NCBI RefSeq assembly: GCF_902498995.1
Contig: NZ_CABVLY010000023.1
Span: forward strand, 82,261-146,260
DNA from: Burkholderia anthina
GTDB taxonomy: Bacteria; Pseudomonadota; Gammaproteobacteria; Burkholderiales; Burkholderiaceae
Length of the DNA: 64,000 nt
Reading direction: 5' to 3'
The position numbers and the translations under genes were made by a program. Positions 33,073 through 41,473 of this stretch are shown in pieces; the stretch's first letter is position 1, and each line of letters begins with the position of its first letter. The notes beneath the pieces are model-generated. The model was not told the origin of the DNA. It saw nothing but the letters and a program-made list of their open reading frames with translations, and searched no databases.

Positions 33073-34269
33073 TTACAGCCCGAGCATCATCTTCGCGATG
33101 ATGTTCTTCTGGATCTCGTTCGAACCGCCAAAGATCGACAGCTTGCGGTTGTTGAAATACTGCTGCGCGGCGCTCGTGGCTTCGTCCGGGCCGACCGGTT
33201 CGCCGTCGTAATCGGCATCGAATGCTTCCTCGACGAACGGCTGCGCATACGGCCCCATCGCGCGCCGCATCAGCGCGGTGATCTCCTGGCGGATCTGCGT
33301 GCCGCGGATCTTCAGCATCGAGCTTTCCGCGCCCGGCACGCCACCGCCCGCGACCGCGGCCAGCACGCGCAGGTTGGTCGTGCGCATGTTCTCGAGCTCG
33401 ATCTCGACCCGCGCGACGCGTGCCGCGAAGAACGGATCGTCCGCGAGCGGCCGGCCGTTCTTCGTGACCTTCGCGGCCACCGCGCGCAACCGGTCGAGCG
33501 CGGCCGTCGAGAAGCCGATTCCCGCGATATTGGTGCGCTCGTACGTGAGCAGGTATTTCGCGTAGGTCCAGCCGCGGTTCTCTTCGCCGACGAGGTTCTC
33601 CACGGGCACACGCACGTCGGTGAAGAACACCTCGTTCACTTCGTGCTCGCCGTCGAGCGTGATGATCGGGCGGACCTCGACGCCCGGCGTGTTCATGTCG
33701 ATCAGCAGGAAGCTGATGCCTTCCTGCTTGCGCACGTCGGTTGCGGTGCGCACGAGGCAGAAGATCATGTTCGCGTAGTGGCCGAGCGTGGTCCACGTCT
33801 TCTGGCCGTTCACGACGTAGTGATTGCCGTCGCGCACCGCGCTCGTCTTCACCGATGCGAGATCGGAGCCGGCGCCCGGCTCCGAATAGCCCTGGCACCA
33901 CCAGTCGGTGCCGTCGAGAATGCGCGGCAGCCAGTGACGCTGCTGCGCGTCGTTGCCGTACTTGATCAGCACGGGCCCGAGCATGTTCACGCCGAACGGG
34001 ACGATGCGCGGCGCACCCGCAAGCGCGCATTCGTTGTCGAACAGGAACTTCTGCGCGACGCTCCAGCCGGGGCCACCGTATTCGCGCGGCCAGTGGCTCG
34101 CGAGCCAGCCGCGCGCATTGAGGATCGCGTGCCATTCGCGCATGTCGTCGCGCGTCAGATGCAGGCCGCCCTTCACCTTGCGCGCGGTGCGCTCGGGCAG
34201 CTCGGCTTGCAGGAAGCGCTGCACGTCTGCGCGGAACGCTTCCTCTTCGGGCGTGAAATTGAGGTCCAT
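33073..34269 (-). CDS. acyl-CoA dehydrogenase, pimeloyl-CoA dehydrogenase large-subunit-like
   Basis: A 398-residue acyl-CoA dehydrogenase of the type that pairs with a second subunit. Signature regions are YSEPGAGSDLASVKTSAVRDG, TNIAGIGFSTAALDRL and FNNRKLSIFGGSNEIQKNIIAKMMLGL at the C-terminus. The enzyme forms a 2,3-enoyl-CoA. Start ATG 34269 gives MDLNFTPEEEAFRADVQ, a family start. Genes on both sides belong to the same operon. Confidence 0.87.
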   Translation of the reverse strand: MDLNFTPEEEAFRADVQRFLQAELPERTARKVKGGLHLTRDDMREWHAILNARGWLASHWPREYGGPGWSVAQKFLFDNECALAGAPRIVPFGVNMLGPVLIKYGNDAQQRHWLPRILDGTDWWCQGYSEPGAGSDLASVKTSAVRDGNHYVVNGQKTWTTLGHYANMIFCLVRTATDVRKQEGISFLLIDMNTPGVEVRPIITLDGEHEVNEVFFTDVRVPVENLVGEENRGWTYAKYLLTYERTNIAGIGFSTAALDRLRAVAAKVTKNGRPLADDPFFAARVARVEIELENMRTTNLRVLAAVAGGGVPGAESSMLKIRGTQIRQEITALMRRAMGPYAQPFVEEAFDADYDGEPVGPDEATSAAQQYFNNRKLSIFGGSNEIQKNIIAKMMLGL

Positions 34270-34298
34270 CGTGAGTCCGTTGCGAATGCGTTGGGCGT

Positions 34299-36434
34299 TC
34301 AGTCGACGCGGTTCAGGCTCGCGAAATCCGCGCCGCGCTCGACCAGCTCGACGATGAGCGGCGAAGGCGTCCAGAACAGCGGATCCTCTTTCGCGAACGC
34401 GCGGATGTCGGCGAGCACGTTCGCGAGGCCGACGGTGTCCGCGTAGTGCATCGGGCCGCCGCGATAGCGCGGGAAGCCGTAGCCGTACAGGAACACCGCG
34501 TCGACGTCGAGCGGGCGCAGCGCGATCTTCTCGTGCACGACGTTCGCGCCTTCGTTGATCATCGCGGCGAGGTAGCGGCGCAGGATCTCGTCGTCGCTGA
34601 ATTCGCGCGGCGTGATGCCCTTCTTCGCGCGCTCGTCGGCGACGATTGCGTCGACTTCCGGGTCCGGTGTGCCGACGCGTGCGCCGTCCGGGTACAGGTA
34701 ATAGCCGCGCCCGGTCTTCTGCCCGAACCAGCCGCGCTCGCACAGCCGGTCGGAAATCCCGACGTAGCGCGCGCGCGGGTCGCGCGTCGCCGCGCGGCGC
34801 TTGCGGGTCGCCCAGCCGATGTCGCCGCCCGCGAGATCGACGACCTGGAACGGTCCCATCGGGAAGCCGAATCCGCGCACCGCGCGATCGATCTGGTAAG
34901 GCGACGCGCCGTCTTCCATCAGGTAGTCGGCCGCGGTGCGGTAGACGGCGAGGATCCGGTTGCCGATGAAGCCGTCGCACACGCCCGCGCGCACCGGCGT
35001 CTTCTTCAACTGCTTCGCGAGCGCGAACGCGGTCGCGACGACGTCCGCACTCACGCGCGCCGGCACGACGATTTCGAGCAGCTTCATCACGTTGGCCGGC
35101 GAGAAGAAATGCAGGCCGATCACGTCGCCCGGCCGGTCGGTGCTGGCCGCCAGCTCGTCGATGTCGAGATACGACGTGTTGGTCGCGAGCACCGCGCCCG
35201 GCTTGCACACGCGCGCGAGCTCGGCGAACACCGCCTGCTTGACGGCCATGTCCTCGAACACGGCCTCGATCACGACGTCGGCCTGCGCGAGCGCGTCGTA
35301 CGACGTGCTGCCCTTGAAGCGCGCGAGCCGCGCCGCATGCGCGGCCGGCGTCATGCGGCCCTTCGCGACGAGGCCGTCGTACACCTTCTCGACATGCGCG
35401 CGGCCGCGCGCGAGCGATGCCTCGTCGCGCTCGATCATCGTCACCGGCAGCCCGGCGTCGAGCGCCGCGACCGCGATGCCCGCGCCCATCGTGCCGCCGC
35501 CGACCACGCCGATCCGCTCGACCGGACGCGCGCTCGCGCGGCGCGCCTCGGGCGCCTTCGCGGCTTCGCGTTCCGCGAAGAACGCATGCACAAGGCCCGC
35601 GCGCTGCGGGCTGTCGAGGCATTGCAGGAACAGGCTGCGTTCGAGCTTCATCCCGGCGTCGAACGGCTGCGTGAGCGCGGCCTCGACCGCATCGACGATC
35701 TTCGCCGGCGAGAAGAGGCCACGCGACTTCTTCGGCAGTTCGGCGCGCGCCGCGTCGATCGCGGCCTGCGCGGCCGCGCGATCCGCGAGGCCCTGCGCAT
35801 CGCGCGTGCGGCGCACCGGCGCACCGAGCGACACGAGTTCCTGCGCGTAGGCGAGCCCTTCGGCGAGCGTGTCGTCGCTGTGCGCGACGCGATCGACGAG
35901 GCCGAGCGCGAGCGCTTCGTCGGCGCTCGCGTGGCGCCCCGTCAGCATCAGGTCGAGCGCGGCCTTCGCGCCGATCAGGCGCGACGCGCGCTGCGTGCCG
36001 CCGGCGCCGGGCAGCAGGCCGAGCGTGACTTCGGGCAGGCCGAGCTTCGCGCCGGGCACCGCGAGCCGGTAATGCGCGGCGAGCGCGACCTCGAGGCCGC
36101 CGCCGAGCGTCGCGCCGTGCAGCGCGACCACCACCGGCTTCGCGCTCGACTCGATCCGCTCGCACACGTCGGGCAGCGACGGCGGCACCGGCGGCTTGCC
36201 GAATTCGCGGATGTCGGCACCCGCGATGAAGTTGCGGCCGGCGCCGACGATCAGCACCGTGCGGATCGCGTCGTCGGCCTGCGCGGCCTCGAGCGCGTCG
36301 GCGAGGCCGCACCGCACGTCGGCGGACAGCGCATTGACGGGCGGATGGTCGATCGTGACGACGAGCACCTTGTCGCGCCGTTCGCGCGTGACGGTGCCGG
36401 CCGCAGGGCTGGCGGGGGAAGCGGTGGAATTCAT
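34299..36434 (-). CDS. FadJ/PimF-like enoyl-CoA hydratase / 3-hydroxyacyl-CoA dehydrogenase
   Basis: A 711-residue bifunctional beta-oxidation protein. The hydratase domain has both glutamates in place (Glu115 in GGGLEVAL and Glu135 in LPEVTLGLLPGAGGTQR); an NAD-binding motif GVVGGGTMGAGI at about 309-320 starts the dehydrogenase, with GLHFFSPANVMKLLEIV. Length resembles FadJ/FadB alpha subunits and PimF. ATG 36434 is preceded by no strong ribosome site but is the first after the spacer; the frame is open to 36545. It is the first gene of the operon; a thiolase is missing. Confidence 0.9.
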   Translation of the reverse strand: MNSTASPASPAAGTVTRERRDKVLVVTIDHPPVNALSADVRCGLADALEAAQADDAIRTVLIVGAGRNFIAGADIREFGKPPVPPSLPDVCERIESSAKPVVVALHGATLGGGLEVALAAHYRLAVPGAKLGLPEVTLGLLPGAGGTQRASRLIGAKAALDLMLTGRHASADEALALGLVDRVAHSDDTLAEGLAYAQELVSLGAPVRRTRDAQGLADRAAAQAAIDAARAELPKKSRGLFSPAKIVDAVEAALTQPFDAGMKLERSLFLQCLDSPQRAGLVHAFFAEREAAKAPEARRASARPVERIGVVGGGTMGAGIAVAALDAGLPVTMIERDEASLARGRAHVEKVYDGLVAKGRMTPAAHAARLARFKGSTSYDALAQADVVIEAVFEDMAVKQAVFAELARVCKPGAVLATNTSYLDIDELAASTDRPGDVIGLHFFSPANVMKLLEIVVPARVSADVVATAFALAKQLKKTPVRAGVCDGFIGNRILAVYRTAADYLMEDGASPYQIDRAVRGFGFPMGPFQVVDLAGGDIGWATRKRRAATRDPRARYVGISDRLCERGWFGQKTGRGYYLYPDGARVGTPDPEVDAIVADERAKKGITPREFSDDEILRRYLAAMINEGANVVHEKIALRPLDVDAVFLYGYGFPRYRGGPMHYADTVGLANVLADIRAFAKEDPLFWTPSPLIVELVERGADFASLNRVD

Positions 36435-36551
36435 CGTGTCTCCAGTGCGGTGCGCCGCGCGCGGGCCGCGGGACCGGCCGGCAGGGCCGGTTCCCGATCG
36501 GGGCCCGCGCGGCGCGGAAAACGATCCGGCGTGGTTGCCGGGCATGACTCG

Positions 36552-36571
36552 ATTCTCGATTGATCGAGAAT
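36552..36571. promoter_or_regulatory. perfect palindrome between the beta-oxidation operon and its LysR gene
   Basis: ATTCTCGAT (36552-36560), a two-base centre and ATCGAGAAT (36563-36571): 9-bp arms. It lies in the divergent promoter region; a -35-like TTGACA (36574-36579) and TACAAG for the LysR gene follow. Probably an operator. Confidence 0.6.
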
Positions 36572-36601
36572 CATTGACAATTCCCGCGCGCCTTTACAAG
36601 C

Positions 36602-36620
36602 TGTCAAGTCTGACTTGACA
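36602..36620. promoter_or_regulatory. second palindrome in the divergent region
   Basis: TGTCAAGT (36602-36609), centre CTG, ACTTGACA (36613-36620). Both arms contain the -35 hexamer TTGACA, one on each strand, so a bound regulator would cover divergent promoters. Confidence 0.55.
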
Positions 36621-36668
36621 TTGAATGCTTTCGGACCGTTAAGCGGGACGGATCAGGAGACACCGGGG

Positions 36669-37631
36669 ATGGACCTGAACGCGTTGACGCTGCTCGTCGA
36701 GATCCTCGACGCGGGCAACCTGAGCAAGGCCGCGCAGCGGCTCAAGATGAGCCGCGCGAACGTCAGCTACCGGCTGAACCAGCTCGAGCGCTCGATCGGC
36801 CAGCAACTCGTGCGGCGCACGACGCGACGCATCGAGCCGACCGAGATCGGGTTGAAGCTGTACGAGCACGGCCGGCGCATCCGCAACGAACTGCTCGCCG
36901 CGCAGGAATCGGTGACGACGCTCGGCCAGGACCTGCAGGGCCGCGTGCGGCTGTCGGTGCCGAGCGGCTACGGGCAGATGGTGATGTCCGACTGGCTGCT
37001 CGCGTTCAAGCGGCTGCATCCGGGCATCGTGCTCGACGTGGTGTTCGAGAATCGCGTGGAAGACCTGATGCGCGACGAGATCGACATCGCGGTGCGCGTG
37101 ATGCCGGAGCCGCCGCAGAACCTCGTCGCGCGCGACATGGGCGCGGTGCGCTACGTCGCGTGCGCGTCGGCTGCGTTCGCGGCCGCGCACGGGATGCCGG
37201 CGAGCCTCGGCGCGCTGGCCGCCGCGCCGGTCGTCACCGCGACGGTGATGGGGCGGCAGCTCAGAATCGCCGCGTATCTCGGCGACGAGCGCCACGAGGT
37301 GCTGCTCGAACCCACGCTGATTTCGGAGAACTTCCTGTTCCTGCGTCAGGCGATCCTCGGCGGGATCGGTGTCGGCATCGTGCCCGACTACGTGATGCAG
37401 GACGACATCCGGCACGGCACCGTCGTCACGTCGCTCGATGCGTACCGCCTCAGCATCTTCGGCACGCATATGTACATGCTGTACATGCCGAACCGGCATC
37501 ACACGCGCGCCACGTCGACGTTCATAGAGTTCATCCTCGAACAGGCCGGAAAGACCGGCCGGGGCGGGCCCGGCGGGCTGCGTCAGGGTTTCTTGTCTGA
37601 TGACAATCCGCAGGCCGTGCGGCGACAATAG
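36669..37631 (+). CDS. LysR family transcriptional regulator
   Basis: A 320-residue LysR-type regulator. The N-terminal winged helix-turn-helix is MDLNALTLLVEILDAGNLSKAAQRLKMSRANVSYRLNQLE, followed by a periplasmic-binding-like effector domain (LRIHPGIVLDVVFENRVEDL-type region). It is divergent from the beta-oxidation operon and likely controls it and itself. The effector is unknown. ATG 36669 is used; an ORF extends upstream to 36615 inside the palindrome. The C-terminus is GGPGGLRQ and long. Confidence 0.92.
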   Translation: MDLNALTLLVEILDAGNLSKAAQRLKMSRANVSYRLNQLERSIGQQLVRRTTRRIEPTEIGLKLYEHGRRIRNELLAAQESVTTLGQDLQGRVRLSVPSGYGQMVMSDWLLAFKRLHPGIVLDVVFENRVEDLMRDEIDIAVRVMPEPPQNLVARDMGAVRYVACASAAFAAAHGMPASLGALAAAPVVTATVMGRQLRIAAYLGDERHEVLLEPTLISENFLFLRQAILGGIGVGIVPDYVMQDDIRHGTVVTSLDAYRLSIFGTHMYMLYMPNRHHTRATSTFIEFILEQAGKTGRGGPGGLRQGFLSDDNPQAVRRQ

Positions 37632-37698
37632 CGCGCCGCGTGCGCACGGCGCGTGCCGCGCCGGCGCCCCCTTCGATTTCACAGCTGCCGAGGGTTCA

Positions 37699-39582
37699 AT
37701 GTCCGACCGGATTCGTCCGCATTCGCGTCCTCCGACGCTCGTCGCCGCGCTCGCGCTCGTCGCGCTCGTCACGTTCAACGCCGGCTGCACGTCCCCGTCC
37801 GCGCCGTCGGGCGCCGTCGTCCCGGTTGCCGCCGCGTCGGGCGCCGCGGTGCCGCTGCCCGGCGTTCACGCACCCGAACTGTCGTCCGGCTGGACCGACA
37901 AGCCGGGCTGGACCTCGCAGCACTTCATGATCGCGGCCGCGAACCCGCTCGCGACGCAGGCCGGCTACGACATGCTGAAGGCCGGCGGCACCGCGATCGA
38001 CGCGGCGATCGCGACGCAGATGGTGCTCGCGCTCGTCGAACCGCAATCGTCGGGGCTCGGCGGCGGTGCGTTCATGCTGTACTTCGACGGCAAGGCAACG
38101 CAAGCGTACGACGGCCGCGAAACCGCGCCGGCCGCCGCGACCGATCGCCTGTTCTACGGGCCGACCGGCCAGCCGATGGGGTTCTACGAAGGTGTCGTCG
38201 GCGGGCGTTCGGTCGGCACGCCGGGCGTGCTTCGGATGCTCGACGCCGCGCACCGCGCGCACGGCAAGCTGCCGTGGCGCCGGCTGTTCCAGCCCGCGAT
38301 CCGGCTCGCCGAGCACGGCTTCACGATCAGCCCGCGCCTGGCGATGCTGATCGCGAACGACAAGTACCTGAGCAGCGATCCGGCCGCGCGTGCGTACTTC
38401 TACAACAGGGACGGCACGCCGAAGGCGGCCGGCACGGTGCTGAAGAACCCCGCGCTCGCGACCGTGCTGCGCCAGGTCGCCGACCGCGGCGCGAATGCGT
38501 TCTACACCGGCGCGATCGCGCGCGACATCGTCGCGAAGGTGCGCAAGCATCCGACCAATCCGGGCCTGCTGTCGCTGCAGGATCTCGCACGCTACAAGGC
38601 GAAGGTACGTGCGCCGCTGTGTACCGATTACCGGCGCTCGGTCGTCTGCGGGATGCCGCCGCCGTCGTCGGGCGGCCTCGCGATCGCGCAGATGCTCGGC
38701 ATCCTCCAGGCGATGCCCGACTGGCAGCAGATCGGCGTGCAGAAGCCGGTACGCACCGAGCTCGGCTACGAGCCGACGCCGTTCGCCGCGCACCTGTTCA
38801 GCGAGGCCGGGCGCCTCGCGTATGCGGACCGCGCGCGCTACGTCGCCGATCCCGATTTCGTGCCGCTGCCGGGCGGCAGCTGGGCGAGCCTCACCGACCA
38901 GACCTATCTCGCGCAGCGCGCGCGCCTGATCGGCGACACCAGCATGGGCGTGGCGCAGGCAGGCACGCCGCAGGGCGCGACGCTCGCGATGGCCGACGAC
39001 CGCAGCCCCGAATTGCCGTCGACGTCCGACATCGCGATCGTCGATCGCTACGGCCAGGCGCTGTCGATGACGACGAGCATCGAGGACGCGTTCGGTTCGC
39101 GGCTGATGGTGCGCGGCTTCATGCTGAACAACCAGCTCACCGATTTCTCGTTTGTATCGAGCGAGAACGGCCGGCCGGTCGCGAACCGCGTGCAGCCCGG
39201 CAAGCGGCCGCGCTCGGCGATGTCGCCCGAGCTGGTGTTCGACCAGAAGACGAAGCAGGTGACGATGATCGTCGGTTCGGCCGGCGGCCCCGCGATCATC
39301 AACCACGTCGCGAAGGCGCTGATCGGCGTGCTCGACTGGGGGATGACGATGCAGCAGGCGATCGCGCTGCCGAACTTCGGGTCGATGAACGGGCCGACGC
39401 AGCTCGAGCGCGGACGCGTATCGGATGCGCTCGTCGAGGGGCTGAAGGGCCGCGGGCATGACGTGAAGCTCGTCGAGATGAACTCGGGACTGCAGGGGAT
39501 TCAGCGGTTGAACGTGCAGGGACAGACGGTGTGGTTCGGCGGAGCGGATCCGCGGCGCGAAGGGGTGGCGATGGGGGATTGA
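37699..39582 (+). CDS. ggt: gamma-glutamyltranspeptidase-like lipoprotein
   Basis: A 627-residue Ntn hydrolase of the GGT family, which splits glutathione gamma-glutamyl bonds in the periplasm. It has a lipobox (NAGC near residue 30) after a signal sequence. The processing Thr is expected at about 442 in LPSTSDIAIVD, where classical GGT has TTHxSVVD: the nucleophile Thr is present but the next two residues are Ser and Asp. IEDAFGSRLMVRGFMLNNQLTDFSF follows as in GGT, so the fold is intact. Glutathione genes are far away in the window. ATG 37699 puts the signal peptide first; the frame is open from 37600 inside the LysR gene. Confidence 0.82.
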   Translation: MSDRIRPHSRPPTLVAALALVALVTFNAGCTSPSAPSGAVVPVAAASGAAVPLPGVHAPELSSGWTDKPGWTSQHFMIAAANPLATQAGYDMLKAGGTAIDAAIATQMVLALVEPQSSGLGGGAFMLYFDGKATQAYDGRETAPAAATDRLFYGPTGQPMGFYEGVVGGRSVGTPGVLRMLDAAHRAHGKLPWRRLFQPAIRLAEHGFTISPRLAMLIANDKYLSSDPAARAYFYNRDGTPKAAGTVLKNPALATVLRQVADRGANAFYTGAIARDIVAKVRKHPTNPGLLSLQDLARYKAKVRAPLCTDYRRSVVCGMPPPSSGGLAIAQMLGILQAMPDWQQIGVQKPVRTELGYEPTPFAAHLFSEAGRLAYADRARYVADPDFVPLPGGSWASLTDQTYLAQRARLIGDTSMGVAQAGTPQGATLAMADDRSPELPSTSDIAIVDRYGQALSMTTSIEDAFGSRLMVRGFMLNNQLTDFSFVSSENGRPVANRVQPGKRPRSAMSPELVFDQKTKQVTMIVGSAGGPAIINHVAKALIGVLDWGMTMQQAIALPNFGSMNGPTQLERGRVSDALVEGLKGRGHDVKLVEMNSGLQGIQRLNVQGQTVWFGGADPRREGVAMGD

Positions 39583-39662
39583 GGCGACAGGCGGGACGGG
39601 CGGAGACGGCGTACATGCACCGCCCCGCTTCTGCGTTATTCCGCCCCTTCAACCACGCCCCG

Positions 39663-40556
39663 TCAACCACGCCCCTTCCACGGCACCACCCGCCGCTCGA
39701 CCCAGCGCATCGCGAGATCGAACAGCCACGCGATCGCGCCGATGATCAGGATCCCCATCACGACGATATCGGTGCGCAGGAAGCTCGATGCATTGAGCAC
39801 CATCTGCCCGAGCCCGGCCGTCGCGGCGACCATCTCGGCCGCGACGAGCGTCGTCCAGCCGAAGCCGATCGCGATCCGCAGCCCGGTGAGGATTTCCGGC
39901 AGCGCGGCCGGCAGCACGACGTGGCGCACGATCTGCGCGAAGCTGCCGCCGAGCGAATACGCGGCGTTGATCTGCTCGATCGTCGCCGCGCGCACGCCGG
40001 CGCGCGCCGCCATCGCGATCGGCGCGAAGCACGCGAGGAAGATCACGACCAGCTTCGCCGTTTCGTCGATGCCGAACCAGATCACGACGAGCGGCAGGTA
40101 CGCGAGCGGCGGCAGCGGCCGGTAGAACTCCAGCAGCGGATCGAGCACGCCGCGCGCGATGCGGCTCACGCCCATCAGGATACCGGCCGGCACGCCGATC
40201 GCGGTCGCGAGCGCGAACGCGCCGAACACGCGCGCGGCGCTCCACATCAGATGCTCGGACAACGGCAGGCCGCCCTGAATGCGGCCGTGCCACGCGTCGA
40301 CGAACGCCGTCCACACCGCTTCCGGCGCGGGCAGGAACAGCGGCGGCAGCCACTGCAGATGCGTCGCGACCCACCACAGCACCGCCAGCGCCGCGACCGT
40401 CGCCGCGCTCAAGGCCGCCGTCTTCCCCTGCCCCGGCAACCGGTAGCGATGCGACGCGCGCGCCGGGCGCGTTGCATCGCGCCGCTGCGTGCCGCGCTCG
40501 TTTTCTCCGAACCCGGCGGCCGCTCGATCGGCCGCCCAGGAATCCTGCATGCTCAT
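39663..40556 (-). CDS. tauC: ABC transporter permease, taurine/sulfonate type
   Basis: A 297-residue inner-membrane permease with about six helices. EAA loop residues include VLPAALPEILTGLRIAIGFGWTTLVAAEMVAA, typical of the TauC/SsuC subfamily. It follows an N-terminal charged tail (MSMQDSWAAD...). ATG 40556 is 72 bp after the ATPase gene stop; AGGA is upstream. Third gene of tauA-tauB-tauC; substrate is inferred from TauA. Confidence 0.85.
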   Translation of the reverse strand: MSMQDSWAADRAAAGFGENERGTQRRDATRPARASHRYRLPGQGKTAALSAATVAALAVLWWVATHLQWLPPLFLPAPEAVWTAFVDAWHGRIQGGLPLSEHLMWSAARVFGAFALATAIGVPAGILMGVSRIARGVLDPLLEFYRPLPPLAYLPLVVIWFGIDETAKLVVIFLACFAPIAMAARAGVRAATIEQINAAYSLGGSFAQIVRHVVLPAALPEILTGLRIAIGFGWTTLVAAEMVAATAGLGQMVLNASSFLRTDIVVMGILIIGAIAWLFDLAMRWVERRVVPWKGRG

Positions 40557-40627
40557 GTCGTCCTGCCTGTGCAAAGTACTGATCCGGCCGCGCCCGACGG
40601 ACGTGCCCTGCCGCGCGAACTCGCGCA

Positions 40628-41425
40628 TCACACCGTCTCCCCGACCGGCTCGTCGCGATGCAGATACGCGATCAGCCGCTCGCGCCACGCGATGAAATCC
40701 GGCGACGACTTCACCGCGCGCGCATCGCGCGATTCGACGTAGCGCCGCGCGAACGGCAGCTCGAACGTCTCCGCGATACGCCCCGGCCCGGGCGTCATCA
40801 CGACGAGACGCGTCGCGAGGAACAGCGCCTCCTCGACGTCGTGCGTGATGAAGAACACCGTCTTGCCGGTGCGCGCCCACACGTCGAGCACGAGCGCCTG
40901 CATCGTGCCGCGCGTCATCGCGTCGAGCGCGCCCATCGGCTCGTCCATCAGCAGCACGCGCGGATCGCTCGCGAGCGCCCGCGCGATGCCGACGCGCTGC
41001 TGCATCCCGCCGGACAGTTCGTACACGCGCGCATGCGCATGGCGCTCGAGCCCGACGAGCGCGAGCATCTCGCGCGCCCGTGCATCGCGTTCGGCCTTCG
41101 ACACGCGCGCGAAGCGCAGCCCGAGCGCAACGTTCTCGAGCACGTCGAGCCACGGCAGCAGCGCGTATTTCTGGAACACGACGCCGCGATCGGCACCGGG
41201 GCCCGTGACCGGCACGCCGTCGACGCGCACGTCGCCCGTCGTCGGCGCGACGAAGCCGGCCATGCAGTTCAGCAGCGTCGTCTTCCCGCACCCGGACGCG
41301 CCGAGCGCGACGACGAATTCACCGGACGCGATGCGCAGGTCGACGCGCGCGAGCGCCTGCGTCGTCGGCCGGCCGCGCTCGCCCGGATAGGAGACCGATA
41401 CCTGACGGACTTCCAGCATGCTCAT
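40628..41425 (-). CDS. tauB: ABC transporter ATP-binding protein, taurine/sulfonate type
   Basis: A 265-residue ATPase. Walker A GASGCGKTT, Q-loop VVFQKYALLPWLDV, signature LSGGMQQR and Walker B VLLMDEPMGALD are all present. It powers the TauC permease. Start MSMLEVRQVSVSYPG; located between tauA and tauC on the same strand. Confidence 0.88.
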   Translation of the reverse strand: MSMLEVRQVSVSYPGERGRPTTQALARVDLRIASGEFVVALGASGCGKTTLLNCMAGFVAPTTGDVRVDGVPVTGPGADRGVVFQKYALLPWLDVLENVALGLRFARVSKAERDARAREMLALVGLERHAHARVYELSGGMQQRVGIARALASDPRVLLMDEPMGALDAMTRGTMQALVLDVWARTGKTVFFITHDVEEALFLATRLVVMTPGPGRIAETFELPFARRYVESRDARAVKSSPDFIAWRERLIAYLHRDEPVGETV

Positions 41426-41473
41426 GATCGTGGGCTCCGCGATGAGTTTCCCGAGTTGTCCGAATGGCCGCGC

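Noticed and set aside
33073..36312. Apparent 1079-codon fusion of acyl-CoA dehydrogenase with an upstream basic region
   Set aside because: The upstream part is an out-of-frame reading of the FadJ-like gene; the dehydrogenase begins at ATG 34269.
37653..39461. 602-codon plus-strand frame over the GGT-like gene
   Set aside because: It is the +1-shifted shadow of a real gene with lipobox and GGT motifs; the translation is Arg/Asp-rich.
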